Below, in pieces: positions 25,330 through 33,613 of a DNA stretch of 33,613 nucleotides. Made by a program: the position numbers and the translations under genes. The notes under the pieces were generated by a model. It was not told where the DNA came from. It saw nothing but the letters and a program-made list of their open reading frames with translations, and did not search any database. Numbering within the stretch: the stretch's first letter is position 1; every line of letters begins with the position of its first letter. Source of the DNA: Candidatus Krumholzibacteriia bacterium (GTDB lineage: Bacteria > Krumholzibacteriota > Krumholzibacteriia > Krumholzibacteriales > Krumholzibacteriaceae); contig JALOPX010000042.1 of assembly GCA_025453655.1 (NCBI GenBank), positions 1 through 33,613 of the forward strand, in the 5' to 3' direction.

Positions 25330-26902
25330 TTCGCGGAGCGTCTTCCGGCCGGCCGGCCTTGCCGGGCGGCTTCGACGGGGGATCGCCGCGCCGGCCGCCC
25401 GCGGCCTGATTCTGGTTCCGGCATTCGCGGCGATCCTGGTGGCAGCGCCCGCCTGCCTGGGGCTCCGCGCCCAGACCGGAATCCCGTTCAACCAGCGCGA
25501 CGACACCTATCCCCTCCTCGGCCTGAAAAGGGCGAAGGAAGCCTTCGAGTTCGCGAAGGCGGAGCTCGAAAGGCAGCAGGCGATATATGGGAAGGGATTG
25601 ATTTCCTTTCAGGAGCTCGAAAGGTCGAAAAACGCCTTTGCCGACGCCGAGGTCAATTATCAGCAGTCTCTTCTCGCAGTCCTTTTCGAAAGGCAGTTCG
25701 TATCCGTCGTGAACGCGGTAAAGTACCAGGCCCCGGACGGGAACAAGCACGTCAGGATAACGCTGGCCAATACTTCCGGCGGAGGGGCTGATTTCAGGAA
25801 GCTCATAGAGATGGACGACGAGCTTTTCAGGAAACTGCAGCCGGACGTGATAAACGATGTCTATGTTTCGCTGCTCAACGATGAAAACGCGATAATCAGC
25901 CGCCCGTACGAGGCGAAGGTCGAGCAGCTTCTTTACGGCGATCCGGCGGAGCTCGATTTCGCCCTTCTTCAGGATCTGGACGCGCTGACCGTGGATATCG
26001 TCTATGGCAACGGAAGCCGGCGCTCGCCGAAGATTTTCCTACAGAAGGATTCGTCCGTCAACATGGCCACGATCTACTCGGAGCAGTTTTCCCAGGAGGT
26101 GGAACTGGGCGGATCGGCTACTTACGATCTTCACCTCGAGCTCTTCAGCAGCGCGACGAACACGTTCAAGCTGGAGGTGGTCAACCTGCCGCCGCAAATC
26201 ACGAGGTATTTCAACGATCCGGCGAGCGACGCGAGACTCAGCCAGCTCAGGTTCACCGAGAGGACCAATTCCATGAATGCCGCCCTGAGGATCTACCTCC
26301 CGGACAGGCCGACCGGTGAGGTCGCCGTCGGGGAACCGATTTCCTTTTTTGTCATAGCAGTCCCGCAGGACAGGATGGATTCCATCGAGGGGCTGGATTC
26401 CGGAAGGTGGACGGTCGAGCAGATCGAGGCGCTGAACGTGGGATTCGCTAAGCTGGAGATAGTTCCCATGGGGAACGGCAGGCTCCTGGTCAAGGCGCCC
26501 CAGTTGTACCATTCGATCGGGAAGGGAGGCGTCGTCCAGATGGACATCGACGTGGTCAACGACGGGACGAAGCGGCTGGACAACGTGGAATTCGAGATCG
26601 ACGCGCCCCCCGGATGGCTGAAGGCAACGGATCCGTCGATGATCCGTTCGCTGGATATACGCCAGGAGAGCAGGATCAGGATTACGTTGACCCCCCCGGG
26701 CGACGTCTCATCCGGCCGCTATGAATTCAGGATAAAGACCTCGTCCCTCTCGGGCGACCTTCCGGTCAGGGGCGAAGAGAAGACGGTAACGGTGGAGATC
26801 AAGGCGGGAACAAACGTCTGGGGAACCCTGCTGCTCGTTTTCCTTATCGTCGGGGCCATATCGGCGATCGTCGTCTTCGGCATCAGGCTTTCGAGGCAAT
26901 AG
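25316..26902 (+). CDS. Membrane-anchored NEW3-like (alpha-galactosidase-associated Ig-like) protein with N-terminal coiled-coil hairpin
   Basis: KRAKEAFEFAKAELERQQAIYGKGLISFQELERSKNAFADAEVNYQQSLLAV hairpin; VNDGTKRLDNVEFEIDAPPGWLKATDP...SGRYEFRIKTSS NEW3-like domain; C-terminal TM TNVWGTLLLVFLIVGAISAIVVFGIRLSRQ. Confidence 0.75.
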   Translation: MIRNNSRSVFRPAGLAGRLRRGIAAPAARGLILVPAFAAILVAAPACLGLRAQTGIPFNQRDDTYPLLGLKRAKEAFEFAKAELERQQAIYGKGLISFQELERSKNAFADAEVNYQQSLLAVLFERQFVSVVNAVKYQAPDGNKHVRITLANTSGGGADFRKLIEMDDELFRKLQPDVINDVYVSLLNDENAIISRPYEAKVEQLLYGDPAELDFALLQDLDALTVDIVYGNGSRRSPKIFLQKDSSVNMATIYSEQFSQEVELGGSATYDLHLELFSSATNTFKLEVVNLPPQITRYFNDPASDARLSQLRFTERTNSMNAALRIYLPDRPTGEVAVGEPISFFVIAVPQDRMDSIEGLDSGRWTVEQIEALNVGFAKLEIVPMGNGRLLVKAPQLYHSIGKGGVVQMDIDVVNDGTKRLDNVEFEIDAPPGWLKATDPSMIRSLDIRQESRIRITLTPPGDVSSGRYEFRIKTSSLSGDLPVRGEEKTVTVEIKAGTNVWGTLLLVFLIVGAISAIVVFGIRLSRQ

Positions 26903-26951
26903 GGCCGGCCGGCGAAAAGGATCGAGGCGATACTTTCAGGAAAGGACTGAC

Positions 26952-27710
26952 ATGGAATCGGATAAAAACAACGGGATGTCGCGGACGGCGCCGATGCTCG
27001 AAGCGGTCAACCTCACGAAACGTTACGACGACGGAGTGCTAGCCCTGGACGATCTGAATCTCAGCGTGTTTCCGGGGCGGGCGTACGCGATGCTGGGCGC
27101 CAACGGGGCCGGCAAGACGACAACGATAAATCTGTTCCTCAATTTCATAGACCCGACCGAAGGGGAGGCGCGCGTAGCCGGAGTGGCATCCCACCGGGAT
27201 CCGCTGCTGATAAGGGAAAAGGTCTCGTACGTGTCGGAGAACGTCATGCTTTACATGAATTTCTCCGCCGTACAGAACCTCGATTTCTTCGCGAGGCTGT
27301 CCGGCAGATCGAAGGGATTCAGAAGGGATGAGTGCAGGGACGTTCTAAGAAGGGTCGGGCTGGAGGACGATTGCCACGACAGGAAGCTGAAGACCTTTTC
27401 CAAGGGGATGAGGCAGAAATGCGGAATAGCTATCGCGGTAATTAAGGGGGCCCCGGCCATACTTCTCGACGAGCCGACATCGGGGCTCGACCCCAAGGCC
27501 GCCTTTGAATTCATGAACCTTCTCGATTCGCTTCGGGCCGAGGGCAGGGCGATACTGATGTCCACTCACGACATATTCAGGGCCAGGGAAATCGCCGACG
27601 ACATCGGGATCGTGAAAGAGGGACGGCTCGTGATGCAGCGAAGCAGGGAGGAACTCGAAGGCGAGGATCTCGAGAAGATATACCTCGATTACATGTCGGG
27701 CCTGAGTTGA
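26952..27710 (+). CDS. ABC transporter ATP-binding protein
   Basis: LGANGAGKTTTINLFL Walker A; FSKGMRQKCGIAIAVI signature; AILLDEPTSGLDPKA Walker B; STHDIFRAREIAD. Confidence 0.95.
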   Translation: MESDKNNGMSRTAPMLEAVNLTKRYDDGVLALDDLNLSVFPGRAYAMLGANGAGKTTTINLFLNFIDPTEGEARVAGVASHRDPLLIREKVSYVSENVMLYMNFSAVQNLDFFARLSGRSKGFRRDECRDVLRRVGLEDDCHDRKLKTFSKGMRQKCGIAIAVIKGAPAILLDEPTSGLDPKAAFEFMNLLDSLRAEGRAILMSTHDIFRAREIADDIGIVKEGRLVMQRSREELEGEDLEKIYLDYMSGLS

Positions 27711-27754
27711 AGCCCGTTCGACAGGGACTGCAATTCAAGGACGGAGAACCGGAA

Positions 27755-29173
27755 ATGATCGGAATAGTGGTAAAAAAGGAATTGTTCGAGACCGTTGGAT
27801 CGAAGAAATTTCACATCAGTTTCGCCGTTTGTTCGGTTCTGATCCTGTTGGCTTTCTACGCGGGCATCAGGAACCATCAGAACAACGTCGAGAGGTACGA
27901 GGCTTCGAAGGCGGACAACCTTCGAAAGCTCGAGGGATTGAAGGAATGGCACGAAGTGGAGAATTACAGGATCTTCCTGCCCCCGCGCCCCCTTGAGTCC
28001 CTTGTCGGCGGAGTGTCGAACGATATCGGGCGGACGATCGTCATCCAGAGGGGAAATGAGCTCGAGGCGGAAGGGAGCAGGTTCGGAGACGATCCCGTTT
28101 TCGCCGTCTTCGGCTTCCTCGATCTCGAGTTCATCTTCCAGATCGTTCTGACCCTCTTCGCGATACTCTTCGCGTACGATTCCGTGAACGGCGAGAAGGA
28201 GCGCGGGACACTCAGGCTCACCTTTTCGAACCCGATCCCCAAGAGCTCCTACATCCTCGGCAAATGGACGGGATCGTTCGTCGCGGTCTGTCTTCCGCTG
28301 ATGATACCCCTGCTGACAGGGTGCCTCATGCCGCCGGTTCTTGGGGTCGGCCTTTCCGGCGGAGAATGGCTGCGGCTCGGGCTTGTCATCCTTTCCGGGC
28401 TTCTTCTGTTCGGCGCTTTTCTCGCCATGTCGATCATGGTTTCAGTATTCACCAAAAGATCGTCGAGCTCGTTTCTGGTCCTCCTGGTGATCTGGATCTT
28501 CGTGATCCTCATTATACCGAGAACGGCGGTCGTTCTGGCCGCGAGAGCCGTCGAAACGCCCTCGGTCGACGAGCTTGCAGCTAAAAAAAGCAGCTTCGCG
28601 AGGCAGCTGATGATGGAGGACAGGGAGAAGGTGGACGGATACCGCGGATCGGGAGGCAGTGACATGGAGGCAATGATGCGGGAATTCCAGGAATTCATGA
28701 ACGGGATACAGGAGGAAAGGCGTAAAAAGACGGACGAGTACAACGCGCGCCTGAACGAGGAGAGAAGAAACAAACAGATCGTCCAGGAAAAGACGGCGTT
28801 CGGCCTGGCGAGGATTTCCCCGTCGGCCACCTTCACACTGGCGGCCGCCTCGCTCGCCCGGACGTCGCTCGACCAGAAGGAGCGGTTCCTGGGGGAGGCC
28901 GGCAGATACCAGGAAACCTACGGAAGATTCATGCTGGACAAGACGGGGATAGCGTCGGGATTGAGGGTCATAAGGATCAGCGACGGGGATCGGGAGGAAG
29001 GGGAGGCGAAGGCCTCGATCGATCCGGGCGAGATCCCGGTATTCGACTTTCACGAGGTTTCCACCGCTGAATGCGTGAAAGGTTCCATCCCGGATATGGG
29101 TCTGCTTTTGATATTCAACCTGGCCTTCTTCGCTCTCGCGTATTTCAGGTTCCTCAGGTATGACGTGCGTTGA
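27755..29173 (+). CDS. ABC-2 type transporter permease with long extracytoplasmic insertion
   Basis: MIGIVVKKELFETVGSKKFHISFAVCSVLILL; FAILFAYDSVNGEKERGTLRLTFSNPIPKSSYILGKW. ATG 27755 has an upstream GGAG; the 27707 TTG start is less likely. Confidence 0.88.
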   Translation: MIGIVVKKELFETVGSKKFHISFAVCSVLILLAFYAGIRNHQNNVERYEASKADNLRKLEGLKEWHEVENYRIFLPPRPLESLVGGVSNDIGRTIVIQRGNELEAEGSRFGDDPVFAVFGFLDLEFIFQIVLTLFAILFAYDSVNGEKERGTLRLTFSNPIPKSSYILGKWTGSFVAVCLPLMIPLLTGCLMPPVLGVGLSGGEWLRLGLVILSGLLLFGAFLAMSIMVSVFTKRSSSSFLVLLVIWIFVILIIPRTAVVLAARAVETPSVDELAAKKSSFARQLMMEDREKVDGYRGSGGSDMEAMMREFQEFMNGIQEERRKKTDEYNARLNEERRNKQIVQEKTAFGLARISPSATFTLAAASLARTSLDQKERFLGEAGRYQETYGRFMLDKTGIASGLRVIRISDGDREEGEAKASIDPGEIPVFDFHEVSTAECVKGSIPDMGLLLIFNLAFFALAYFRFLRYDVR

Positions 29174-29198
29174 CCGACAAGGATAGCGGAGGCATAAG

Positions 29199-30668
29199 AT
29201 GTTTGGGACACTGGTGAGAAAAGAACTGAAGAACATTATCGCCGGGCCGAAATTCGCGGCGACATTCCTCGCGTGCTCGGTGCTTATTCTCCTCGGCGTA
29301 TGTGTGGGAATCGTCGATTTCAAGGCCGACATGAAACAATATGAAACGGCCGTTCAACTCGAGCAGGAGCAGCTGCAGGAACAGCATTCGTGGTCTTATC
29401 TCGCAACGAGGGTCTTCCGGAAGCCGGATCCGATGCAGATCTTCGTCGGGGGAGTATCCAGGGACATCGGGCGATTCTCGGTTCTCGAGGAGTCGGAGGC
29501 GATCAGGCTGACGGGCAGCGCGTATTCCAACGATACCGTCTTCGCGGTGTTCAGGTTCATCGATCTTCACTTCATATTCATGGTCGTCATGTCGCTATTC
29601 GCAATTCTCTTCACGTACGATTCGATAAACGGGGAGAGGGAATCCGGGACCCTTAAACTCGTTTTCACGAATCCGGTGAAAAGATTCTCTTACATATTGG
29701 CGAAATTCGCCGGCTCCTGGCTCGGGCTGGCGATACCGCTCGTGATTCCGGTCCTGACGGGATTGCTCCTGGTCCTTCTATTCAGAGTGCCGCTGACGGC
29801 GGATCACTGGGGGCGCTTACTGCTGTTCCTGCTGGTCTCTTTCCTTTATTGCACCTTCTTCCTGGCCTTCGGGCTGATGGTTTCCGCCATGACGCGAAGG
29901 TCGTCGGTCTCTTTCCTCGTCCTTCTCGTTTCCTGGGTCGCGATGATCCTCATCGTGCCTAAAGCGGCGGTGATGGCGGCGGGCAAACTGGCCCCCGTGC
30001 CGTCGGTTGCGCAGATCGAGAGCCGGATCGACCGGTTCTCGTCCTCGGAATGGGAAAAGTATATAAAAGGGATGGAGGAGACATCGATCCGGAGGGAAAG
30101 GGAAATGAGCGGGATGACCGAGGAGGAGCGGAAAGCGCAACGCGAGATCAACGAATGGAACTGGCTTGAAGAGAGCGAAAAGGCGAGAAAAGCCGTTGAG
30201 ACGGAGATCTGGAACAATTCGAAGCGCATGTACGAGGAATTGGGCAACCTGAGGGGGAGGCAGGAGCGGCTCGCATTCGTCCTTTCCAGGGTCTCGCCCG
30301 CATCGGCATACAAACTCGCGTCGATGAACCTGGCCGGGACGGATACAGGGCTCAAGGAAAGGTGCGAAGGACAAATGGCAAGGTACCATGATTCCCTTTA
30401 TGAATTCGCAACGAAAATGGAGAAGGAGTCCCCGGGGGGGAATCCCGGGATCATGGTGACGATCGATTCTGAGAAAGGGCTGACGACCTCGGCCCCGAGG
30501 GATACAAAGACGATCGATACGAGCGGAATGCCCCGATTCGCTGAAGGATATCCCTCGATGTCGCAGGTCATCCGGAACGCGCTGACCGACGCGGTGCTGC
30601 TTGTCATTTACGTGGCCCTGGCCCTGCTCGGAGCCGTGGCGGCATTTTCAGCCTACGATCTTCGCTAG
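29199..30668 (+). CDS. ABC-2 type transporter permease, paralogous to the preceding gene
   Basis: MFGTLVRKELKNIIAGPKFAATFLACSVLILLG; FAILFTYDSINGERESGTLKLVFTNPVKRFSYILAKF. Confidence 0.9.
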   Translation: MFGTLVRKELKNIIAGPKFAATFLACSVLILLGVCVGIVDFKADMKQYETAVQLEQEQLQEQHSWSYLATRVFRKPDPMQIFVGGVSRDIGRFSVLEESEAIRLTGSAYSNDTVFAVFRFIDLHFIFMVVMSLFAILFTYDSINGERESGTLKLVFTNPVKRFSYILAKFAGSWLGLAIPLVIPVLTGLLLVLLFRVPLTADHWGRLLLFLLVSFLYCTFFLAFGLMVSAMTRRSSVSFLVLLVSWVAMILIVPKAAVMAAGKLAPVPSVAQIESRIDRFSSSEWEKYIKGMEETSIRREREMSGMTEEERKAQREINEWNWLEESEKARKAVETEIWNNSKRMYEELGNLRGRQERLAFVLSRVSPASAYKLASMNLAGTDTGLKERCEGQMARYHDSLYEFATKMEKESPGGNPGIMVTIDSEKGLTTSAPRDTKTIDTSGMPRFAEGYPSMSQVIRNALTDAVLLVIYVALALLGAVAAFSAYDLR

Positions 30669-30701
30669 GGCCGGCGCTCCGGATCCGGCCGATCGAATAT
30701 A

Positions 30702-30730
30702 TCGTGCATCTTCGTGTATTCATCGTGTAC
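30702..30730. repeat. Short helically phased direct repeats upstream of the hydrolase gene
   Basis: TCGTGCAT (30702), TCGTGTAT (30712), TCGTGTAC (30723). Confidence 0.4.
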
Positions 30731-30770
30731 ATTGTTGTCGTCGCATGGACACGGCACAGGGGGGTAACGC

Positions 30771-32258
30771 ATGAACGCAATGAGGATCGCGGTATTCGTC
30801 ATTTCAATGGCGTCAATTTCCGTAATCGCCGGTTCGCAGCTCCCGGCCAGGGCCGCGGAAGAACCGGTGAAGATCGCGGGGAGCTGGGAAGGATCCATCA
30901 GGATTCAGGGATCCGGGCTCAGGATTGTCTTCAATATTACCTTGAGCGGCGAGGGCGTGCCCGGCGGCACGGTCGACAGCCCCGACCAGGGAGCGAGGGG
31001 CATACCGATCAGGGAGATAACGGTCAGGGGGGACAGCCTGATTATCGACGTGGCGGCCGTGGGAGGGAGATTCGCTGGTAAATACGACCGGCAGGTGGAT
31101 GTCTTCTCGGGATCATGGAATCAGTCGTCCATGGAATTCCCGCTGGAACTGCGTAGAAGCGCCGCCCCGGCAGGACCGGTCCGGCCGCAGACGCCTCAAA
31201 AACCGTATCCCTACAAGACGGAGGATGTATCTTACATCAACGAAGAGGCCGGCATAACCCTCGCCGGCACACTCACGATTCCGGCCGGGGGCGGAGGCTT
31301 TCCAGCCGTGGTCCTTATCACCGGCTCCGGGCAGCAGAACCGGGACGAGGAAGTTTTCGGGCACCGCCCTTTCCTGGTACTCGCGGATCATCTGACGCGC
31401 AGGGGGATTGCCGTGCTGAGAACCGACGACAGGGGGGTGGGGGGATCGGGTGGAAATCCGGCCCTTTCCACGACGGAGGATTTCGCGACGGATGTCCGGG
31501 CTGCGATCGTCTACCTCAAATCGAGACCGGAGATCGATCAGGACGGGATCGGGCTGGTCGGGCACAGCGAGGGGGGCATCATAGCTCCCATGGTGGCGGC
31601 CGGCGGGGCGGATGTAAAATTCGTCGTCCTGCTCGCGGCACCGGGGCTGAACGGCTCAGAAATACTGATATCGCAGACGGGGCCGATTTTAAGGGAGGCG
31701 GGACTCGGCGAAGAACTCATCGGAAAGATCCTGGAGCAGAAAAGGCTCGAGCAGGATGTCTTCATCCGCGAAAAGGACGTCGATAAGGCCGCGGAAATCA
31801 TGATCGAAGAATCGACGGCCTTCATGGACCGGTATTCTCGCGAAGAGCGGCAGGCCCTTGATGGCATCGGTTACACGGAAGGCGCGATCGCGCAGCGGGC
31901 AAGGATCTATTCCACCCCGTGGTTCGGATTCTTCCTCTCGTACGATCCGGCCCCGGCCCTGTCCAGGGTCGAATGCCCTGTTCTGGCGCTTTGGGGGGAG
32001 AAGGATATCCAGGTTCCCCCGGGTGAGAATATCGCAGCGATCGGAAAAGCCCTTTCCGCGGGAAGATGCCGGAGGTACAGGACCCTCGAGCTCAAGGGCC
32101 TGAACCATCTTTTTCAGACCTGTCAAACCGGGTCGATAAACGAATACGGGAGGATCACCGAAACCTTCGCGCCCGAAGCCCTAGATATCATCTCCGGATG
32201 GGTCCTCGAGGCGGCGGCGGATCGGGCTCATGGCGGCGTGACGGAGGGGCGCCCTTAA
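30771..32258 (+). CDS. Exported alpha/beta hydrolase (serine esterase/dienelactone hydrolase-like)
   Basis: Signal peptide MNAMRIAVFVISMASISVIAGSQLPARAA; PAVVLITGSGQQNRDEE; LRTDDRGVGGSGG; nucleophile elbow GHSEGG; WGEKDIQVP; GLNHLFQ. Confidence 0.9.
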   Translation: MNAMRIAVFVISMASISVIAGSQLPARAAEEPVKIAGSWEGSIRIQGSGLRIVFNITLSGEGVPGGTVDSPDQGARGIPIREITVRGDSLIIDVAAVGGRFAGKYDRQVDVFSGSWNQSSMEFPLELRRSAAPAGPVRPQTPQKPYPYKTEDVSYINEEAGITLAGTLTIPAGGGGFPAVVLITGSGQQNRDEEVFGHRPFLVLADHLTRRGIAVLRTDDRGVGGSGGNPALSTTEDFATDVRAAIVYLKSRPEIDQDGIGLVGHSEGGIIAPMVAAGGADVKFVVLLAAPGLNGSEILISQTGPILREAGLGEELIGKILEQKRLEQDVFIREKDVDKAAEIMIEESTAFMDRYSREERQALDGIGYTEGAIAQRARIYSTPWFGFFLSYDPAPALSRVECPVLALWGEKDIQVPPGENIAAIGKALSAGRCRRYRTLELKGLNHLFQTCQTGSINEYGRITETFAPEALDIISGWVLEAAADRAHGGVTEGRP

Positions 32259-32276
32259 AAAAAATTCCGAGGGGCC

Positions 32277-32326
32277 TTGATTTGAACGGCATCCCGAATA
32301 TATTGTATATGTAAAGCGGGCTTTAC
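32277..32326 (+). promoter_or_regulatory. Promoter plus palindromic operator upstream of the XRE regulator
   Basis: TTGATT (32277-32282), 16 bp, TATATT (32299-32304), then perfect inverted repeat GTAAAGC-GG-GCTTTAC (32311-32326). Confidence 0.55.
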
Positions 32327-32342
32327 TCGCGGAAGGCCGGGT

Positions 32343-32549
32343 ATGGACGAAAAAATTTCGAACAGGGTGAGGGAATTCAGGAAGAAATCGGGGATGACGC
32401 AGGAGGACCTCGCGCGCAAACTCGATGTCTCCCGGCAGACGATCATTTCCATCGAAAAGGGGAAGTATATTCCGAGCCTGCCGCTCGCGTTGAGGATGTC
32501 GCGGTATTTCGGATGCGCCACGGACGAAATGTTCGAGATAGGGGAGTAG
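32343..32549 (+). CDS. Small XRE-family HTH transcriptional regulator (YozG-like)
   Basis: 68 aa: [58 protein letters not shown]. Confidence 0.92.
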   Translation: MDEKISNRVREFRKKSGMTQEDLARKLDVSRQTIISIEKGKYIPSLPLALRMSRYFGCATDEMFEIGE

Positions 32550-32554
32550 AGACG

Positions 32555-32752
32555 ATGCCGGATGAAAGATTCATGATTCATCAGATGAAATCGATGAAGA
32601 TCGCGACCAGGATCGGAGCGGTGCTGATGAGCGCCTCGCTGCTGGACAAATATCTGAGGCAGGGATGGGTGGACTGGCAGCTCTTCGCGATAATGGCGGT
32701 CATGGGCCTGATAAAGATCGGAGCGCTGGTTTATTTTCGAAGGACGAACTGA
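32555..32752 (+). CDS. Small two-TM membrane protein co-transcribed with the XRE regulator
   Basis: ATG 32555 five bases after the regulator stop with a gagacg-type leader; MPDERFMIHQMKSMKIATRIGAVLMSASLLDKYL...WQLFAIMAVMGLIKIGALVYFRRTN. Confidence 0.65.
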   Translation: MPDERFMIHQMKSMKIATRIGAVLMSASLLDKYLRQGWVDWQLFAIMAVMGLIKIGALVYFRRTN

Positions 32753-32849
32753 GTATTCCCGGAGGCGCCTCTTCCCGCTTGATTTCCGGCCTCCGGCGGC
32801 ATAAATTTAAATGGAGAAGCCGGACCCCACGCCCCCCCAAGGAGATGCC

Positions 32850-33613
32850 ATGATCAGGATGATTCTGCTCGCCTTCGCGATCGGCGCCTTCACGGCACCC
32901 GGAATTTCAATTTCAGCCCCCGCGAACGTTTCAGAGGGGGAAAGGCTTGCTATAGAAGCGGTACAGCAGGCGATCGAGATGAAGGGGTACGGGTGGACGG
33001 CCGGGAAGACCTCCCTTTCCTCCCTTTCGGACGAGGAGTTTCTCGCGCTTTGCGGAACCGTCGTGCCGCCGGAAGTCGAAAAGAGATTCTCCGGCCTGGA
33101 CACGAGGCAATATTCGACGAAGTCGCCGGGGACTGCCCCGTCGAGCTGGGACTGGCGCGACTTCGGCATGGTTTCGTCGGTCAAGGACCAGGACGGCTGC
33201 GGCAGTTGCTGGGATTTTGCCGCCATAGGCGCGCTCGAGGCGGTCCTGCTTCAGAACGAGGGAATCGAATATGATCTGTCCGAACAACAGATACTTTCCT
33301 GCAGGACCGGGGGGACCGGATGCGACGGAGGATGGTACAGCTGGGCCTGGCAGTATATAAGGGAAAACGGGGCTGTGACCGAGGCCTGCATGCCCTACCA
33401 GGCGAATGACGGCATACCCTGCGCCGATCACCTCTGCGCCAGGGTGGCTTCGACCGGCGGCTGGATCGACGTGGCGAACGACGTGGACGCGATCAAGCAG
33501 GAAGTGATGATATCCCCCGTCGCCACGACCTTTACGGTGTACAATGATTTCAGGTACTACACTGGGGGATGCTACGAACACGCCGACGAGGCGGCCATCA
33601 ACCACGCGGTCGT
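32850..33613 (+). CDS. Secreted C1 (papain-like) cysteine protease, 3' truncated by window edge
   Basis: My translation from ATG 32850 stays open to the window end: MIRMILLAFAIGAFTAPGISISAPANVSEGERLAIEAVQQ...SSWDWRDFGMVSSVKDQDGCGSCWDFAAIGALEAVLL...DLSEQQILSC...GCDGGWYSWAWQYIRENGAVTEACMPYQAND...INHAVV. AAGGAG RBS upstream. Missing from the ORF track. Confidence 0.9.
   Translation, partial: MIRMILLAFAIGAFTAPGISISAPANVSEGERLAIEAVQQAIEMKGYGWTAGKTSLSSLSDEEFLALCGTVVPPEVEKRFSGLDTRQYSTKSPGTAPSSWDWRDFGMVSSVKDQDGCGSCWDFAAIGALEAVLLQNEGIEYDLSEQQILSCRTGGTGCDGGWYSWAWQYIRENGAVTEACMPYQANDGIPCADHLCARVASTGGWIDVANDVDAIKQEVMISPVATTFTVYNDFRYYTGGCYEHADEAAINHAV

Noticed and set aside
1-33613. CRISPR arrays, tRNA/rRNA genes, IS elements, phage genes
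   Set aside because: No regularly spaced repeats, cloverleaf-like intergenic segments, transposase/integrase motifs or phage structural proteins were seen; intergenic gaps are mostly too short.

Overview
33.6 kb of a GC-rich, gene-dense bacterial chromosome. Lamin-tail/FlgD-Ig surface protein, C1 peptidase and NEW3 content suggest an FCB-group or candidate-phylum lineage, but that is inference only. I support 27 protein-coding loci, one of them disrupted, and found no rRNA, tRNA, CRISPR array or mobile element. In order: a 5'-truncated lamin-tail protein with two coupled envelope proteins; an unknown 512-aa protein; a PLP aminotransferase behind a strong sigma70-like promoter; a carbamate kinase gene broken by an apparent internal out-of-frame deletion; a LarA-family protein; a reverse-strand RND efflux operon (one lipoprotein adaptor, two RND pumps); DDAH; a Tat-type Fe-S aldo/keto reductase; purD-purE-tsaC-lipoprotein-alkaline phosphatase; an OmpR-type two-component system divergent from a PDZ lipoprotein/NEW3/ABC ATPase/two-permease operon; a secreted alpha/beta hydrolase; a small XRE regulator plus a 2-TM protein; and a 3'-truncated papain-like protease absent from the supplied ORF track. 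The best candidate for an undescribed system is the two-component/ABC module at 22.3-30.7 kb. Its divergent promoter region has three 10-bp-phased repeats, and its NEW3 protein carries an RxxxLxxxxxxS motif like that of TolC-docking adaptor hairpins. The clearest anomaly is the carbamate kinase deletion.
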